From Ischnura elegans (Eukaryota > Arthropoda > Insecta > Odonata > Coenagrionidae), in contig NC_060256.1 of assembly GCF_921293095.1 (NCBI RefSeq), positions 90,117,851 through 90,181,850 on the forward strand: DNA of 64,000 bases. Reading direction: 5' to 3'. Made by a program: the position numbers and the translations under genes. This document shows, piece by piece, positions 34,233 to 46,356 of the stretch; position 1 is the stretch's first letter; each line of letters starts with the position of its first letter. The notes under the pieces were generated by a model that saw only the letters and a program-made list of their open reading frames with translations, did not search any database and was not told the origin of the DNA.

Positions 34233-35450
34233 GTAGATGGCAGCACTGAAGCTCGCCCGTGTGCTCCTATTACTTTACCTGGTTAGGACGTAACGGAAAC
34301 TGTTCTTATTATCAATTCATATCTTTTAAATGCTGACTAAAGCACCAAAACGTATTTTCACTATTAAATATCTTTTTTCTGTGATATGTCTGCGTGGACA
34401 AACATGAAATAAGCCCGCGAACTTTTTGCAATGAGACAGAAAAATGTCGCGAATGACATTTTTCTGTCTCATTGCAATCCGTCTGCTAGGCTTCAAACAG
34501 ATCAATCGACGGCGCCATAGAGCATAAAGCTATATGGACGGCGCCAATCAAGTACAGACTCTATGGAATGGGATTATAGTCGATACTTATCTCAACAGCT
34601 CATAGTGGAATTCAACTTCCTGACTTGTAAGCACGTAATTTCGATTCAAGGAAATGTATGATGAAATAGCGCCAGACTAGAGGTGATTTTATTTAATCAA
34701 CGTATGTTATAAAAGAGGTTCTAAACAACCAATTTAAATCATTAAAATATCGAATTAAGCCTTGAATAGTATTTTTAACCCACTGCATTTCTTTTCTGGG
34801 ATAGAACTGTGGAAAAACCTAAGTGTTGGCCCCCGAAATTCGCATTTAGTGTATCATTATATATCATCTGCTAGAATTTCATCAGGTCAATCAACAACGT
34901 ATAATTAGGTACAAACCATGGAAGAAGATTAAGTACAAACCGTTCGGAATGGAACAACAGTTAATACTTATCTCAAAAGTTTATCACTCAAAGTCAGCTT
35001 CTGAGTGGTGAACAGGTAACTCCGTTTCATTGCAGATTCTATGAAAGTGAACGCTAGACTGGAAATAATTGCTCGTCATAGTTGTTTTACTAATCGAGGC
35101 GGAAGGAACAGAATAAAATAATAAGACCCTATCTAATATACTAGCTTAAATGCCCTATTTCAACAGGAATTGCTGCTTACTATAAAGATCCCCACTGCGG
35201 TAGTCAAAAATTTTGAGGCTGAAAATCTTATGAGATAGATATGGAAATGAGAACGAGGTCAATTCTACACCAAGGAATTCAATCTTTCACTCGAAAGAAT
35301 CAAAAAAATTAATCGAGAAAAATTAGTAGAAGAAAATTGATCGTTCTAAAGTAGCTTCCACATTCGAAAGTATACCGAAAAAGATCTTTCTCGTGCAATC
35401 ACCATTAAGCTCCATAGATGTTTCGGGCGAGCTACAGTGCTGCCATCTAC
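34233..35450. mobile_element. ~1.2-kb inverted-repeat element with two diverged internal units
   Basis: 27-nt inverted ends match at 26 positions (34233-34259 and 35424-35450; GTAGATGGCAGCACTG then AGCTCGCCCG), with weaker inverted similarity continuing outward (GTCGCC/CGACA motifs). Inside, 34497-34740 and 34884-35130 are diverged copies of one unit sharing GTCAATC/ATCAATC, AAGTACA, GGAATGG and ATACTTATCTCAA at the same spacing. No coding region was recognised, so the family is unknown. Confidence 0.55.
34426..34477. repeat. Perfect 23-bp hairpin, 6-nt loop
   Basis: Arms 34426-34448 and 34455-34477 (TTGCAATGAGACAGAAAAAT plus GTC, and its complement) pair without mismatch around GCGAAT. It lies inside the larger inverted-repeat element. 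It could be a fold-back element or a small-RNA precursor. Confidence 0.85.
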
Positions 35451-35499
35451 ACGAATAATTTCTCTTCAGCGACAATAGCGACGACATATGAAGCTTTAA

Positions 35500-37940
35500 G
35501 TGCCCAGTCCTTATTATTCTAAGTCCGTGATTTTGACATATCGTGGCATAAGTTTATCTAGATAATGTAACAATAGAAATGAAAACATTTTTCAATGAAA
35601 TAACACCATAAAGATATCATCTGTTCAGATCTCAAATTTTTTTATTAGATCTCGTTGGTTTTTACATTTTTGAGTATATTTCAAAACGAGCTTTGCTGGT
35701 TATTTAGATTTAAGTCTTCATTTCTATTAGAAATATTTAATACAGTGATGTTTGAAAGAGAATTTTGGGATGAATATTTGGACCTGTTCCATTTGGTCGC
35801 TACGCCCTTTTTTGTGTACGAATGCGTGGAGTGAACCCTGATACAACTCATCACCTATAGTAACTTAGTAATATATGATCATCTACTGCCTACTTCTTTT
35901 GGATGACGGTTTTTTTTCAGTTGTTGGTGTTATTTTTATCACGCACGAGGCACATGGAAATCAGTTTTTACGTATGAATAGCAGACGATTTCACATCACG
36001 AGGCGAGGAGATTGGGCTTTCTTTGCGATCCGCTTTGAAATTGGGTCATGATAAGAAATGAAGTATTCATCTTGGTTATTTTTTAAAGCGAAAATTAAGG
36101 TCCAATATTGGATACAGGTGAATAAGATGAGGCTTGCGTGATAATTGCATTTTTTGTGGGTGTGACTGACTCTGGGCTTTAGAATTCAACAAGGTATCTA
36201 CACTGATTGAGAATAATTACTGCATTTTATGTGATTTGTCGTGCATATTAAACCGTACGTTTGTGTAGCCAAAACGGGTACTACTACCAATTCCAATTTA
36301 TCGATTTTTTTGATTCTTCGAAATATTTTTTATTTGGAATTCGATAGCCAAAGAAGATATTAATTTTTCTATAGATTTCAATACTTCTGAATACTTTAAC
36401 TTTTTGCGTTTTTTGGGAGGAGGTAACTGTGTGATAAATATTTACTTCTCGCTTTTTTTAGGTCGTCAACCAGCTCTAGGGGTAGCATTAAAGATTTTGA
36501 GATTGCTTTTTTGTGTACTCAATCGCGCAATATCGACATGGAATCGCCTCTTAGTACATAGATAGGAAGGAACTTGCCCTATCTTATCTATTTCTCAGTA
36601 GTTCATCTCCCTTTATTGGTCTATTTATGCCTTTCAGTAGTGATGTTCAATATACGACCAAATATCTCTCAAAGCCACCGTTAGTCCGGAAAAATGCCCT
36701 TGAGGAACCGACTATGACGCTACTCCATTTTCACTGTTGCTTGGCTAAGTGGCTAATCTTTGCCCTACTGCGGAGTAAAAATGAGCTCAGCTTGGCAATT
36801 AAATTTTCGGTGAAAAGCATTTTTCTGGTATTTCGTTAAAATTTTGGAGAAATCTCATTTTTATCGTAGAACAGCGCAAAATTGTACCCACATTCTGTGC
36901 AATACTATGTCAAATTACCATCACAATCAACTCAATTGATATCGTCATAGGCAATTCCCGATATTTGTGCGACACAGTAATTTATCTTTTCATTTTTATA
37001 AGTTTATTTTTTTCATACTTTATATCCTGTCCTTTTTAAATTTTATGGTATTTATTTTCCATTATTTTCATCCTCTCACCGTTAAATTGATATTGCTTTT
37101 AATACCTCATAATTTGACCGATTGAGTTATTCCGTTTTCTTCTCGAGATCTGCTGAACACTTCTCTTTTCTCTGTTTTTTCTTCCACATTCCTCACTTTG
37201 TCGATTTAAGTAATCTTTCTCGTACTGCGGCGGTACCACATTTCGAGATATGCCACTATTTTCTTCCCTTCGCCAATACATCTAAGTCCAACCCCTTATT
37301 TCTGTACATTCACCAGATATAAGTTTAGATGAATGGGTCTCTATTACCTGCATTGTATTCTCAGCTATAAGAAGATGCATTGCTGTGGAATGCCTTTCTT
37401 ACCGGGGATATTATATAGAAGCTTTTTCGCCTCTACCATCTCGGTTTACAATTACAATTTTTTGCAGTTTTAAATATTTGCTTTCTTAGTTTTACGTTGG
37501 AATTGTCCTTTCCTCTCCTGCTGCGTGATTATACCTACTGATTATATTGAAAAGGTATGCGAATAAAGTATGCGAAAATTGAGATTCACAAATGAAACAG
37601 TTACTTTGTTTTCTGAAACAGATTTATTTAATATATGCCACATTTTGCGATAGATTTTAGGCTACTTAGGTGTTAAACGAAGTAAGCTGGGAGCCGCGAG
37701 AGACTCGGAGGCTGCGCGCGCTCTAGGCTTGGATTTTCTTGAGCAATGGAAAATAGATATCTTTTAGAGCGACACGGAGAACATCATATTAGAACCCCAC
37801 TTTTTCCCTTGAACTTAAACGTCTCTATATTTCCATGCCCGATAGAAACGATTTATTAAGGAAAACATTTTGGAGAACGGATAGGTGCGGGAGTTCGTTT
37901 TTCTCCCGAGCAATGAAGGACTTTAATAAATGCTAGTACT
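35500..37940. other. AT-rich stretch, nothing convincing
   Basis: A minus-strand frame of 60 codons at 37099-37281 is rich in Arg, Glu and Asn and could be LINE debris, but no diagnostic motif is present. Nothing else was recognised. Confidence 0.35.
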
Positions 37941-37969
37941 TCATTGCTCTGTGCTATACTTCATCTCAG

Positions 37970-38072
37970 CATTTCCTTATTATTTGTGAACGGCTGGTGC
38001 CCGAACACCCCCTGCCGCACTTCCATTGAGGAGGCTTGCATTGGGGTAGTATGTAGATTTAGATAGGCAGGA
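37970..38072 (+). repeat. CR1/L2-like LINE 3' tail fragment
   Basis: ACACCCCCTGCCGCACTTCC, then GAGGAGGCTTGCATTGGGGT and ATGTAGATTTAGAT match, with divergence, the 3' untranslated end of the LINE at 46357-47093 (CACCCCCTGCCAAACACC ... GAGGTGGCTCGCAGGGTATT ... GTAGATGTAGATG). Only the tail is present. Confidence 0.5.
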
Positions 38073-38486
38073 TCTTGAGTTTTATTCATTCGTCTTCTCC
38101 ACTCAAGTCCTATCATGATAAAAATTCATGTATAACATTTTGTTAAACCTGTTAAGCTAATGGGGTATTCTCATAAAATTAAAATAGTAATTTTTTTAGA
38201 TACATAAATGATTAAGTTAAAGTTATTTACGGATGCAAATGTGACTTCATAATTCTCAATATTCTCGTTCACACAGACCTTCAAAGTTCGCGAAAATAAC
38301 TAAATTCTTTCGCGCTACAAGAACGCCCGGTGACGTCAGAGTGCGAGTAAGCAGATTCGCTCCATGGCAATAACAAACAGCAACGCCGATAGCAAACAGC
38401 TACGACGATACTAATTCATACCTTGAAGGGTGTGTGAAAAACAGTTGTGATTAGTTTTAAAGATTTTACGGCATACGCATTGAACA

Positions 38487-38600
38487 ATGGCTGACTCCGA
38501 CTTCGTAAAGGTGCATTCTGAGAACATTCTGAAGGCAGATTAATTATTTGTCGCTGATTTCTCCTCCGGCACCGAAGATTTCTCGGCGCGGAGTTAAGAA
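38487..38600 (+). pseudogene. Possible N-terminal fragment of a SWIM-zinc-finger/YqaJ-type protein
   Basis: ATG at 38487 opens MADSDFVKVHSENILKAD, a stop, then LFVADFSSGTEDFSA. This fits my recollection of the start of a multicopy arthropod SWIM-finger/YqaJ-like protein family. The downstream domains (Cys/His SWIM motif, nuclease) are not visible. TGACGTCAGAGT motifs in inverted orientation at about 38330 and 38780 flank the region and may be decayed element ends. Low certainty. Confidence 0.3.
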
Positions 38601-38799
38601 GCTACAAAATTGAAATGCCACTTAAATTAAATCAACGATCTCGTTCGCTAATAATTTAGAGCTTGGAAAATAAATTGTACTGAGAAAAAGGTATAAGGAG
38701 ATACATAGGTTTTTCTAAAACTGTGACAAATAGTCTACTGGTACAACGTAAACGTATTGTTTACTGGACTCTGACGTCACGCTCATCAAATATGGCGAT

Positions 38800-41332
38800 G
38801 GGTAGTTTGGAGCGCAATATTAGCATACAATTTACAATGTGGAATTTGATGAATAATACGCAGATTAGAGAATAACTGCTTTCACTATAATTTTCATAGC
38901 AGAGGATTTTTTAAAATCGCATATTCATCCATTTTTCAGTGGAACGCCCAATTATGACGCCGATTTTTCGAAATATATCTACTGAGAAAAATAACACAGG
39001 CCAGCAATGAAAAAACTTTTTTACTGAAAATACCTTATTCTTATTTTTTAAAGTTGCTGAGTCCAAATATGAATGTTTTAAAGTTGTATCATTCACCATT
39101 TATTCACATTTTACAGTTCAATTTATGAAATCAAGCAATATTTTTAGAACTTAACAGCTTTTTTTATAGTTATAATAAAATTGAAAAAGCAGGTCCAATG
39201 AACGAAGATAATGGGAATTACTGTTGGTACTTCGCCGAGAAGTTCAGCAAGCGATTCATCGCAGAAAAAGCTACACAAGAAGCTTCAAGGAAAAAAGGGA
39301 AAGAAAATGTAGACCAATTCCATTTGACAAGTGAACACTGTATTATCACGCTGTAGTAAATACAAACAATTTTATCACGATGTAGGGAACACTAAATATA
39401 AACACTTTTATGATGTTACACAGTCTACTGACATTGATTTCCCTGTATACCGTATAGGGGTATTAGACTAAATATTAAATACATATTGCTTGGAAACTAT
39501 GGCTGATGCAAAAACTAAGGCCAGGTTTGGATTCGGCATATCAAAATCAAAAAAAAAAAAAAGATCAGCTATTGAAATTAAAAAAAAAGTTTTCAAACAA
39601 AATGTTTTTGTTGTCCTGTGTAATGAATGGAAGAAAACGAAGTTAGTATTTCATAGTAAATTCCTTTTGATAAAGATGAAGTATCCCAAAATTAAGAGAA
39701 TAGCTACCAAATAGCATGGATGCCAATGTTAAATAGGCGGCTAAGTTTCCATGGCATCAGTCCCGGTGAACATGCTCGTATGGGGGAATAGGCTCGCTGC
39801 AGTCAACTCCAAATTCATGTCCTCCCTCCACTCTGCGTGTCTAACGACCTTGGCTACAAAGCCCAGAACTCATAGCAACGGTCGCTATCAAACTGTGTTC
39901 GCCGAATCTCATTTACGACCAGGCACTCGGGATAAAATGAACACCGTGATGGCTTTGATTTAGCTCCATGGCTGCCCGTATCTCGGCTCTACGGAGTCCA
40001 AATTAATGAAGGCATATACGAAGTTAATAGTGACACACGATGAACCGTAGGAACACCCATTCTGGACTCAATTTTTTCATAGCTAATTTATTTATCCATG
40101 TTGGCGTCTGAGAAGTTACAGAATATTAACTTTATTAGTCATTACTGCGCATAAATGTTTTTATAAGGAGCTCAGTGAGCTAGTGGGCTGAACACAGTCT
40201 ATTTATTTGAAAACTGTACTATCTTATCCCACGCGATTGTACCGCTGCTTTGAATATGAATCGTTAAAATTAAATTTCTTCGCAGTCTTTATTATTGAAT
40301 CATCTCTTCCTTCTGATTTACATTTCATGTTTTCATATGCCAGCTACTTGCGCTGTAATGAAATGTCGTGTTCAAGAGGAGACTCAACATTTTTCAGGGC
40401 TATTCTGCTGTTTTTGACCCTTTTTTAGAACTGAAATAAAGACCATGTTGAAAATCCGTTAAGGGTAACATATGGTGAGATGGTGTGGTAAAATGGGCAA
40501 TTTCGTGACGTAAATAAATGAAGCGAAGTTTAAGGCCTAATTTGTACTGATTTCGGGAATGGAATTAATTTTCTTCCTGCTGTAAAGCGAATGATATGCA
40601 AAGGCCTCGCACGCTATAGAATAGTTTATTTTTGTATTTTTTTTTCAATGAAGTATACCGAGAAGAACATATAGCTTAAATTTAATTTAACTTTTTTCCT
40701 CCATTTGTGATTTTCTTCTCCTTGTATATTGTACTTTCACTCAAGAGAATCTCATCTTCTGAAAGAGTTTTAAAGTTTCTGCAAAAGTGTTTTTTTTCCG
40801 TTTCCTCTGGATTCATAAATTTTTGATGGAACATGAGGATAAGTTGTCCGTGGGTCGACTCAACTTCGTTCGCGTTTAAACTCGGGGGTTAACATCACTT
40901 CCTCCCACCGGAATATCTCGGAACGCTGAATCATAAGCCACTTGTGCTACTTCACTGCATCCACTGCTAGTATTGCGCCATCTGTCTCGCGGAACCTAGA
41001 TTCGCAAATGAATTTAACTTTTTAGCTGCACTGCAGGGGGCGGCCGACTAGGAGACGGAGCCAGCTGGTGTCTCAAAACAAAGTTTAAGCGTCGTCCTAT
41101 TACGCTTTCAAGCCCAGGAAAGAATTGCAACGCTTTCCCGAAAGTCAAGCAACTTCTAATACGATGTAAATTGCGCATGAAAACGTATTTTACCCACTAG
41201 AAACGCTGAAGGCGTCCCTTCGTAACCTTTTTCTGAGAAAAAGGCAGGATTCTCTTGCTACATTTTAGTGAAAAATAAATACATATAAGGGTTATAAGGA
41301 GTAGTAACCTTAGCGGTAGGTATAAATAGGTG
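38800..41332. other. Stretch without recognised genes
   Basis: Short open frames only. A poly-A/Lys-rich frame at 39490-39714 is low complexity. 40850-41070 is GC-richer and contains CTGCAGGGGGCGGCC, but no gene signal was found. Confidence 0.35.
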
Positions 41333-41489
41333 TCAGCTTAGTAACACCACTTGTCTGTTTCCACACATTTTTATTTACACCGACCATGGTTTCGGCAACT
41401 TGTGCCATTATCAAGGTCACAAGTTGCCGAAACCATGGTCGGTGTAAATAAAAATGTGTGGAAACAGACAAGTGGTGTTACTAAGCTGA
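41333..41489. repeat. Perfect 72-bp palindrome with 13-nt spacer
   Basis: Arms 41333-41404 and 41418-41489 are exact reverse complements. Each arm ends centrally in GGTTTCGGCAACTTGTG or its complement, and the minus-strand reading across the spacer gives CTTGATAATGGC...GCCGAAACC. This resembles a decayed hammerhead-like tail of Penelope-type elements. Exact identity of the arms implies recent formation or gene conversion. Confidence 0.88.
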
Positions 41490-41895
41490 ATATCAAAGAT
41501 TTCCACCGTATCACGCCGGACACTGTATCGTATGCTGTATCTGTATCTTAAGTTTACTGAATAGAAGTCCAACACAGCACCAATGAACTGATTTAATAGA
41601 TAAAATGATATTGTTTTTAATAAAGCATCTTTCGTTCTTGTTCACTCTCTCCCTCAAACTTGTTTTTGAATAAATATAGGATATAATTTTCTTCTCTTAA
41701 CACCATCGTTAATTAGCTTCTTTATTCATTTCAAGATTTAATGATGTTTTTGACTTCACTTGCTGACATTTGAGAATAAATCGATGTCATAAACCAACTC
41801 GTGACTCTGTTGAGAGAGAATTGGAGCAGATGCCTTCACTTCGTCTCATACGATTCATTAACTCTTAAGCGAACATTTCTTAACCATTACTTAAA

Positions 41896-42498
41896 CTGGG
41901 TTCCCACTCAACCGTGAAAACCTTAAAACCGTGAATAAGCCGTGAATTACGTCTACCGTGAAAAAAACCTGGAAATAGCCGTGAAATTCGTCTTAAAACC
42001 TTAAAAACTTCTCAAACTCTATTTTAGATCTAGTATTGACGGATCAAAAGAAAAATAGGTCAGTCACTTGCAGATGCTGTCCATGCATTTATCTGCACAC
42101 GTATATTCGAAGCGCAAATATTGGTCCGTGTGTCATGACGACACAGACCTTAAGGCTGTGATTGAACGACCTTTAACCAAAGCGATCATTAACTCTGGCG
42201 AGAAATCAGACACCTCTTCACTTCCCTGTCACCCTCCATTTTCCAACTCACAACCTTTAGCCGGCCCTAAATTTTGCTAACGATAGGCGACGTCATAAGA
42301 GCACTTTCATTGCTGCATGTGCATTCCTGGTGTTTATCGTGTTTGCTTTACTTTTAGTTAACGTGCTGTGATTGTTATGTGATCAATATTTCTTCCTAAA
42401 ATGGCTTATTAAAAGACCGTGAATTTGACGCAATTTAGACCGTGAAAACCTGGAAGAAAAACCGTGAATTTTATAATTTAGTTAGAGTGGGAACCCTG
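41896..42498. mobile_element. MITE with CAGGGTTCCCACTC termini and ACCGTGAA repeats
   Basis: Left end CTGGGTTCCCACTC and right end (inverted) CAGGGTTCCCACTC delimit 603 bp. Near both ends the motif ACCGTGAA(A) recurs many times, a subterminal repeat pattern typical of hAT-like elements. A clear 8-bp target duplication was not seen (TTAAA on both sides only). No transposase. Confidence 0.6.
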
Positions 42499-43342
42499 TT
42501 AAATCAACCATTTTTACGGCAATATTACCGATTGTAGCCATCCAAAAGGTGAACTAAGTAAGATTCACTTTGAGAAACGTCTTATACGGTTGACTTTGAC
42601 AGGTAAAACTCCATTACCCCCTAATATTAAGTCGATGACATCAGTACACCTTTCTTGTAGGCATGAAAACTATTCCAATGACATTTGGAGGAGAATTCAA
42701 TAATTCCTCCTTATCGTCAGAGAAAAATAATTGCATTAAGAAACTGCTTCCAACAACGAACTGAAAAAAAGCTGAATCGTCGCATCACATATATTAATTC
42801 ATTGACACTCCGCTGTATCGTGGCTATCATGGCGATTTGAAAATCAATTTCCCTCTGTCGGTCAAACGAGACTATTTGTCTGGTTCCTATCTCCTCCACA
42901 ACAGATGAAGTGGACCTAAAGCGAAATCTCGAGTGTTTCCGATGCAGATCGTTTCCCGTTTTAACTGTTGCTGGGGCCACGACTTCGTTGAGAGTGAGTT
43001 TTTTTTAATGGAAACGGTTGATAAAAGTTCCACGCCTAACACGATAGAGTTGTATGCTTTAGGGAATGATGTCGCCTGTGATAATGGGCGGCAACGAAAT
43101 GTTACCCTGCGTTATTGAATCCTTATTGATGCCTGTTGAGATGGGAATTCATGATGAAACTCTTGTCGTTACAAATTAAAACATCACTGTATCAGATAAT
43201 ACAAAAAATTTAAATCCGAATAATTCCCTATTGACTGCTGAAATACATGTTTTATAGCATGTTGCTTTACCAGTTATTATCAATAGTATTAGAAATATCA
43301 GCTACAATAAACAACACTTTCACCTTTGTAATGTTTAAATCT
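42499..43342. other. Unassigned stretch
   Basis: A minus-strand frame of 87 codons (42717-42980) has protein-like composition but no motif or splice context. Nothing else was recognised. Confidence 0.3.
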
Positions 43343-44338
43343 GGGTGCTTTCCTATTACAGTTGAGGACCTCAAATCCAGAAAGCTTGGGACCGAAGGGC
43401 TTCTGGATTTCTGGTTTTTCTGGATTTCTGGTCTTCATAGTGTACTTATTGTTAGTAAATTAATTAATTTATACATGTGATCAGGCTCTTGTACTTGATA
43501 TTTGATATCCTTATGTGTCCCTGACAAGGTTCTAAGCATATGTCCATAGCATGTGCTAACTTCCTACTCATCCCAGAACAAGGCTTGGAGAGTGGTGCCA
43601 CAAGGTGGCAAGTCAAAACACTACGCAGAGGAATTTTCAAATGTTTTGGATTTCTGGTTTTCCGGGTTTCGGAATTCCGGATTTGAGGTCCCCAACTGTA
43701 TTTTTATTGCTTAAATCACAGGAAAATTACTCCTGGAGTACGTATTTCGCGTTTTCAGTTTTTAAAGTGACGATATTATTTTTCGCGATTAAACGAAAAG
43801 TGAAAAATTTCAAGCGCGCGAAAACGCGACGGCTAAGAAGGAATGCTGGGAAAATCCCGTGTGACGTATTTCTGTTGCCACCTGTCGCCCTGTGAGGTGA
43901 CCTTGGGGCGAGGCTTTGAGCGCTGATACCACGCAGGTTGCTATCAGGTAGCAGAGTACCCTGCTAGCAGGTTGCGCTTGGCTTAAGTAAGGATTATTAT
44001 TACCCTCTCAAACGAAGGAAACTTTCCGAACTTAGGCAATTTTAATATGTGATTTCTAAGAGATGTTTCCCTGAGCTCTGTGCCTCATGTATGCATTGGT
44101 AATCTCAGAAAATGTAAAACTCCTATCTACTCCTATTGAAACTAGGTCCCTGTGACGTCACGTGGAGTGGCATCGCATGGGCGCCACTCTGGCCTTTTTC
44201 AAATGAGGTTAAAATTGAACATTGACATTCGTCTAAACTGGGATTTCTAAAACCATAATTATGAATTGAATACACTACTGATAGGTAACGAATCGCAATC
44301 AATGCATGTCGTTTTCTTTGATGAAGGAAACTACCCTA
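43343..44338 (+). mobile_element. AATAGGG element copy C, interrupted by a pogo-type MITE
   Basis: Starts GGGTGCTTTCCTATTA at 43343, is broken at a TA by an inserted 340-bp element, resumes TATTTTTATTGCTTAAATC at 43699, and ends GAAACTACCCTATT. It keeps TGACGTCACGTGGAGTGG and the other landmarks. The left AATA is mutated. No long flanking duplication was seen for this copy. Confidence 0.82.
43359..43698. mobile_element. pogo/Tigger-type MITE nested in AATAGGG copy C
   Basis: Inverted termini CAGTTGAGGACCTCAAATCC and CAGTTGGGGACCTCAAATCC are flanked by TA on each side. The interior is rich in TGGATTTCTGG repeats. Removing it restores the host element exactly at CCTATTATTTTTATTGC, a clean demonstration of a TA target duplication. 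Confidence 0.85.
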
Positions 44339-45089
44339 TTAAAATAACGTAACAATTTCGGTTCTCTGCTGTGCAGAAGAGCAAAAATAAACTCGATAGT
44401 TTTAAAGAATTCTGAGGAAATAAACTCGATAATTTAAAAAGAATATTTAAATATTATCCTTCCTCTTGTATTAAGGATAAATTTTTGGCATATTAAATCG
44501 ACACCTCCACTGCACTAACACTAGTGGTACTAGATTAGCGGATTTGATTCTCTGGGAGATTACTGAGCGTTTATGCAGTAAAGGTTTTGATATAGAATGT
44601 TGGTTATCTCTTAATAAGTATGTCACTGGGAATTCACCAAAGGTAATATTAATTATTTGTTTTTGCCTCAGTTTTACAATATATGACAGTGATTCCTTAC
44701 ATCCTTGAAGAAATGAAACCCAATACAAATATTTTAACTACAAATTTGTGCGATTTTTTTATTCTTGAGCACTATGGACAGTTGGCAACCAGTAAAGTAG
44801 TATTGCCTTTAACAAAGCTTCTGGTCTTGTAAATTTTAAATGTATCTATAGTTCACTTCAGTGATAAGTGAATTCGGATATACTAGCGTCATATAAGCCG
44901 GGTTGTGCTTGTAATGCTCTGATCTTGATATCTTTAAGAATGGACAAAGAATCGGACCCAGTTGCATTACCCTCTGGTTATAATCTTAGGTCTCCGGTGG
45001 AATATTAGTTTGATAGGTCCTTGGCAGTTCTCTCTACTCAGTTGTGCTTTCATTTTATGTGAACATATCCCTTTTCCTATGAATCCTTT
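44339..45089. other. Unassigned AT-rich stretch between AATAGGG copies C and D
   Basis: An 85-codon minus-strand frame at 44471-44728 has no motif. Nothing else was recognised. Confidence 0.35.
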
Positions 45090-45198
45090 GAATACATTGA
45101 GGTAATCTCATAATAATAACGAAAACTTTATTCAATTACAAAAATAGAATACCACCATAGAATTTTTCTAATCGCCTGTCCAGGTTTTATCGACAATA
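45090..45198. repeat. Flank segment X (inverted partner of 49111-49228)
   Basis: From GAATACATTGAGG through AATCGCCTGTCCAGG to CGACAATA this segment is the reverse complement of 49111-49228, apart from a ~9-nt length difference and a few substitutions. It abuts the terminus of AATAGGG copy D. Confidence 0.82.
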
Positions 45199-45736
45199 GG
45201 GTGGTTTCCTTCATCAATGAAAACGAAAGGCATTGATTGCGATTCGTTACCCACCATTAGTGTATTCATAATATACAAATTATTTGGTTTTAGAAACCCC
45301 AGTTTAGACGAATGCTAATGATCAATTTTAACCTCATTTGAAAAAGGCCAGATTGGCGCCCATGCGATGCCACTCCACGTGACGTCACAGGGACCTAGTT
45401 TCTATACGAATAGATAGGAGTTTTACATCGTCTGAGGTTACCAATGCATGCATGAGGCACAGAGCTCAGGGAAACATGTCGTAATAATCACCTATTAAAA
45501 CTGCCAATGGTCGGAAAGTTTCCTTCGTTTGATAGGATATTAATGATCCTTATTTAAGCCAAGCGCTGCCTGCTATCAGCCTGCGTCGTATCATCGCTCA
45601 AAGCCTCGCCTCAAGGTCACCTAACACGGCGACAGCTGGAACCAGAAATACGTCACGCAGAGTTTTCCCAGCATTCATACTTAGGAGTAAAAATCTTTCG
45701 ATTTATGCAATAAAAAAATGGTAGGAAACCACCCTA
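45197..45736 (-). mobile_element. AATAGGG element copy D (internally deleted, reverse)
   Basis: Both termini are intact (AATAGGGTGGTTTCCTTCATC and GGAAACCACCCTATTG). The GC-rich block (GCGCGAAAACGCGACGG) and the adjacent TCCTGGAGTACG region are missing, which shortens it to about 540 bp. TGACGTCACAGGG is retained. It shares the rare variant ATTGATCATTA with copy E (read on the same element strand). Confidence 0.85.
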
Positions 45737-46277
45737 TTGTTCGCCGGGAAAAACAACAATTATTTGGTGAAAATAATGGTATGGAATGAAATGCACATTA
45801 AAATGGACAACACTCAAGTTCGTACGAGAAGGAATTAATGGGGCTAACTGAGAGAAAGATTTTGCTGTTGGATGTTAAAATAATATTCTTGTGAGCATGC
45901 GTTATGGCTTTTTATAAGGAAAGGATTCTATATATTTGGACATATTTTGCTAATTAACTGAACTTTATACTGTACATTCAGATAGGAAGCTAAGATCATA
46001 ATATTGTGATGCGATTCGGGACTTGATCATGTGAAAACTCAAGGAGCTCGAGAGGAATGGAGCAATGTAGCTAACGACGGGGTAAAATTTATCGTTTCGT
46101 TGCATAGACTTGGTTACCGTGAACCTGGAAAACTGGGAGTACTCAGAAAATTTCGGGGGAGGGGGGACTCGAATATCACCTTTGTTTGTAGTGCGATTGG
46201 CTGCTGATCCTGATCGAATAGTCCTTGGTTCAACTGCCGAGTGAAACTATATGACCTCACTCCAAGCAAATTCTAGA
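45737..46277. other. Unassigned stretch
   Basis: No coding or repeat feature was recognised. A G-tract (TCGGGGGAGGGGGGACTCG) lies near 46155. Confidence 0.3.
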
Positions 46278-46356
46278 GGAAATCGGGTTCGCGTGGTGGC
46301 TGGCTTCCCACCCTGAGGCTCCGGGTCCAAATCCCGGAATATTTTCATAGACTGCC
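46278..46356 (+). repeat. tRNA-SINE fragment
   Basis: AATCGGGTTCGCGTGGTGGC ... CTTCCCACCCTGAGGCTCCG ... GGTCCAAATCCC ... CATAGACTGCCCAAAT aligns with the head of the SINE at 19185-19493, including the B box. The body beyond is missing, replaced by LINE sequence. Confidence 0.6.

Noticed and set aside
37099-37281. Possible LINE fragment (minus)
   Set aside because: Arg/Glu/Asn-rich only; lacks any diagnostic RT or post-RT motif.
41020-41060. CTCF-like word CTGCAGGGGGCGGCC
   Set aside because: A single GC-rich word is not enough to call a binding site in a 64-kb window.
42717-42980. 87-codon minus-strand frame with exon-like composition
   Set aside because: No motif, no convincing acceptor or donor, no homologous neighbour.
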